From NCBI GenBank assembly GCA_903879465.1, contig CAIRLQ010000153.1, positions 1 through 6,026 on the forward strand: 6,026 nt of DNA. The letters are read 5' to 3'. The stretch comes from an uncultured Opitutia bacterium (lineage in GTDB: Bacteria; Verrucomicrobiota; Verrucomicrobiia; Opitutales; UBA953). A program made the position numbers and the translations under genes. Shown one piece after another: positions 5,504 through 6,026 of this stretch; the stretch's first letter is position 1; the number at the start of each line of letters is the position of its first letter. The notes under the pieces are model-generated. The model saw only the letters and a program-made list of their open reading frames with translations, had not been told where the DNA came from and ran no database searches.

Positions 5504-6026
5504 CGCATCCACAGGCTGCCAGCGGGCACCCACCCGAGGCAAGTGGCAGTTACGCACAGGACCGTCGCCAGGAGCATTAGCACTGCCGCCCGGCCCAGAA
5601 ACGGCAGGAAATCGACCGACCGAGTCGCTCGACGAAAGTCTAGGTGGTGCCATAATGCCAAGGGCAGTAAGGTCATGGGAGGCCAGCCGAAGACATGCCC
5701 CAGACAGGCCAGCCCGAAGATCGAATTGAAGCCGTGCAGATTGCGCGCGAACCCGCGACCGAAACGCACGACCGTGGTGCGCTTGCCGACGGCGAGGTCG
5801 GTCTCGTAATCGCGCGCGTTGTTCGCGACAAGGATGTTGTCGGCGAGGAGGCCGAGCCCCAAGCCGGCGAGCAGCGCAGGCGCCCAAGGCATCGGCGGCG
5901 TGCTACAGCCGCAGCCCATCAGGTCAGGCGTGCGAAGAGCCCACGCCGTCAGCACCGTCGCCTGCACGCCGAAACAACCGACGACAAAGACGTCGCCGAG
6001 ACCGCGGTAAGCCAGCGGAAAAGGAC
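5500..6026 (-). CDS. menA: 1,4-dihydroxy-2-naphthoate polyprenyltransferase MenA, 5'-truncated by window edge
   Basis: The last 174 residues of a UbiA-superfamily prenyltransferase; about 120-130 N-terminal residues, including the first Asp-rich motif, lie beyond position 6026. The MenA signature is PFPLAYRGLGDVFVV, then the second Asp-rich motif NNARDYETDLAVGKRT (68-83 of the fragment; R71, D72, D76), which binds the prenyl diphosphate through magnesium. At least four hydrophobic segments follow or flank it (about 12-30, 47-67, 101-126, 141-165), as expected of an integral inner-membrane enzyme. MenA attaches the polyprenyl chain to DHNA, forming demethylmenaquinone, so the organism makes menaquinone. 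The stop TGA overlaps the start of the dCMP deaminase gene (ATGA), placing menA first of the visible three in the operon. A GTG at 5967 is internal, not the start, because the family sequence continues upstream of it. Confidence 0.93.
   Translation of the reverse strand, partial: PFPLAYRGLGDVFVVGCFGVQATVLTAWALRTPDLMGCGCSTPPMPWAPALLAGLGLGLLADNILVANNARDYETDLAVGKRTTVVRFGRGFARNLHGFNSIFGLACLGHVFGWPPMTLLPLALWHHLDFRRATRSVDFLPFLGRAAVLMLLATVLCVTATCLGWVPAGSLWMR

Noticed and set aside
5243..5809. Plus-strand open frame of 188 codons
   Set aside because: Antisense to the dCMP deaminase and menA genes; Arg/Thr-rich translation with no recognisable motif, typical of a high-GC shadow frame.
5504..5887. N-terminal extension of the dCMP deaminase frame
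   Set aside because: The extension is an Arg-rich out-of-frame reading of menA, whose UbiA-family motif and membrane segments are clear in the other frame. A fusion is not supported.
1..6026. Mobile element, CRISPR or defence-system content
   Set aside because: No direct-repeat arrays, transposase or integrase motifs or nuclease domains were seen; the genes are ordinary chromosomal families.

Overview
This 6-kb window is dense, GC-rich bacterial chromosome. It carries nine protein genes and almost no intergenic space. I see no rRNA, tRNA, CRISPR array, insertion sequence or prophage signal. The gene content is housekeeping: a MidA-type methyltransferase, TsaD, an isochorismatase-fold hydrolase, an M23 peptidase, YqgE/AlgH, dCMP deaminase and MenA. 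The menaquinone enzyme MenA shows a menaquinone user. The family at 2480-2971 has a core ('ILAMLLERKRIIK') that I associate with Planctomycetes and Verrucomicrobia. Together with the high GC, weak Shine-Dalgarno sites and a double-membrane style lipoprotein, this suggests a member of the PVC group, probably Verrucomicrobiota. That placement is inference from remembered family patterns, not a database result.

Layout: (1) 1-723, minus strand, 3'-truncated midA-like gene. (2) An 85-bp divergent spacer with a 12-bp perfect palindrome, then tsaD (809-1831, plus). (3) tsaD runs tail to tail into an isochorismatase-family gene (1828-2385, minus); the two stop codons share the palindrome CTAG. (4) A 94-bp divergent spacer, then a plus-strand three-gene operon (2480-4485): conserved hypothetical protein, small lipoprotein, secreted M23 peptidase. 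(5) This operon runs tail to tail into a minus-strand operon, and the stops share TTAA. In transcription order that operon is menA (5'-truncated at the window edge), dCMP deaminase, yqgE/algH. Its genes overlap by ATGA and TGATG.

Functionally the window mixes tRNA modification (t6A by TsaD), quinone synthesis (MenA), pyrimidine deoxynucleotide supply (dCMP deaminase) and envelope work (lipoprotein plus M23 endopeptidase). The gene order is more notable than any single gene. The best candidates for something under-described are the hypothetical/lipoprotein/M23 operon, whose lipoprotein carries a SecD-P1-like C-terminal half, and the divergent MidA protein with an altered SAM-binding loop.
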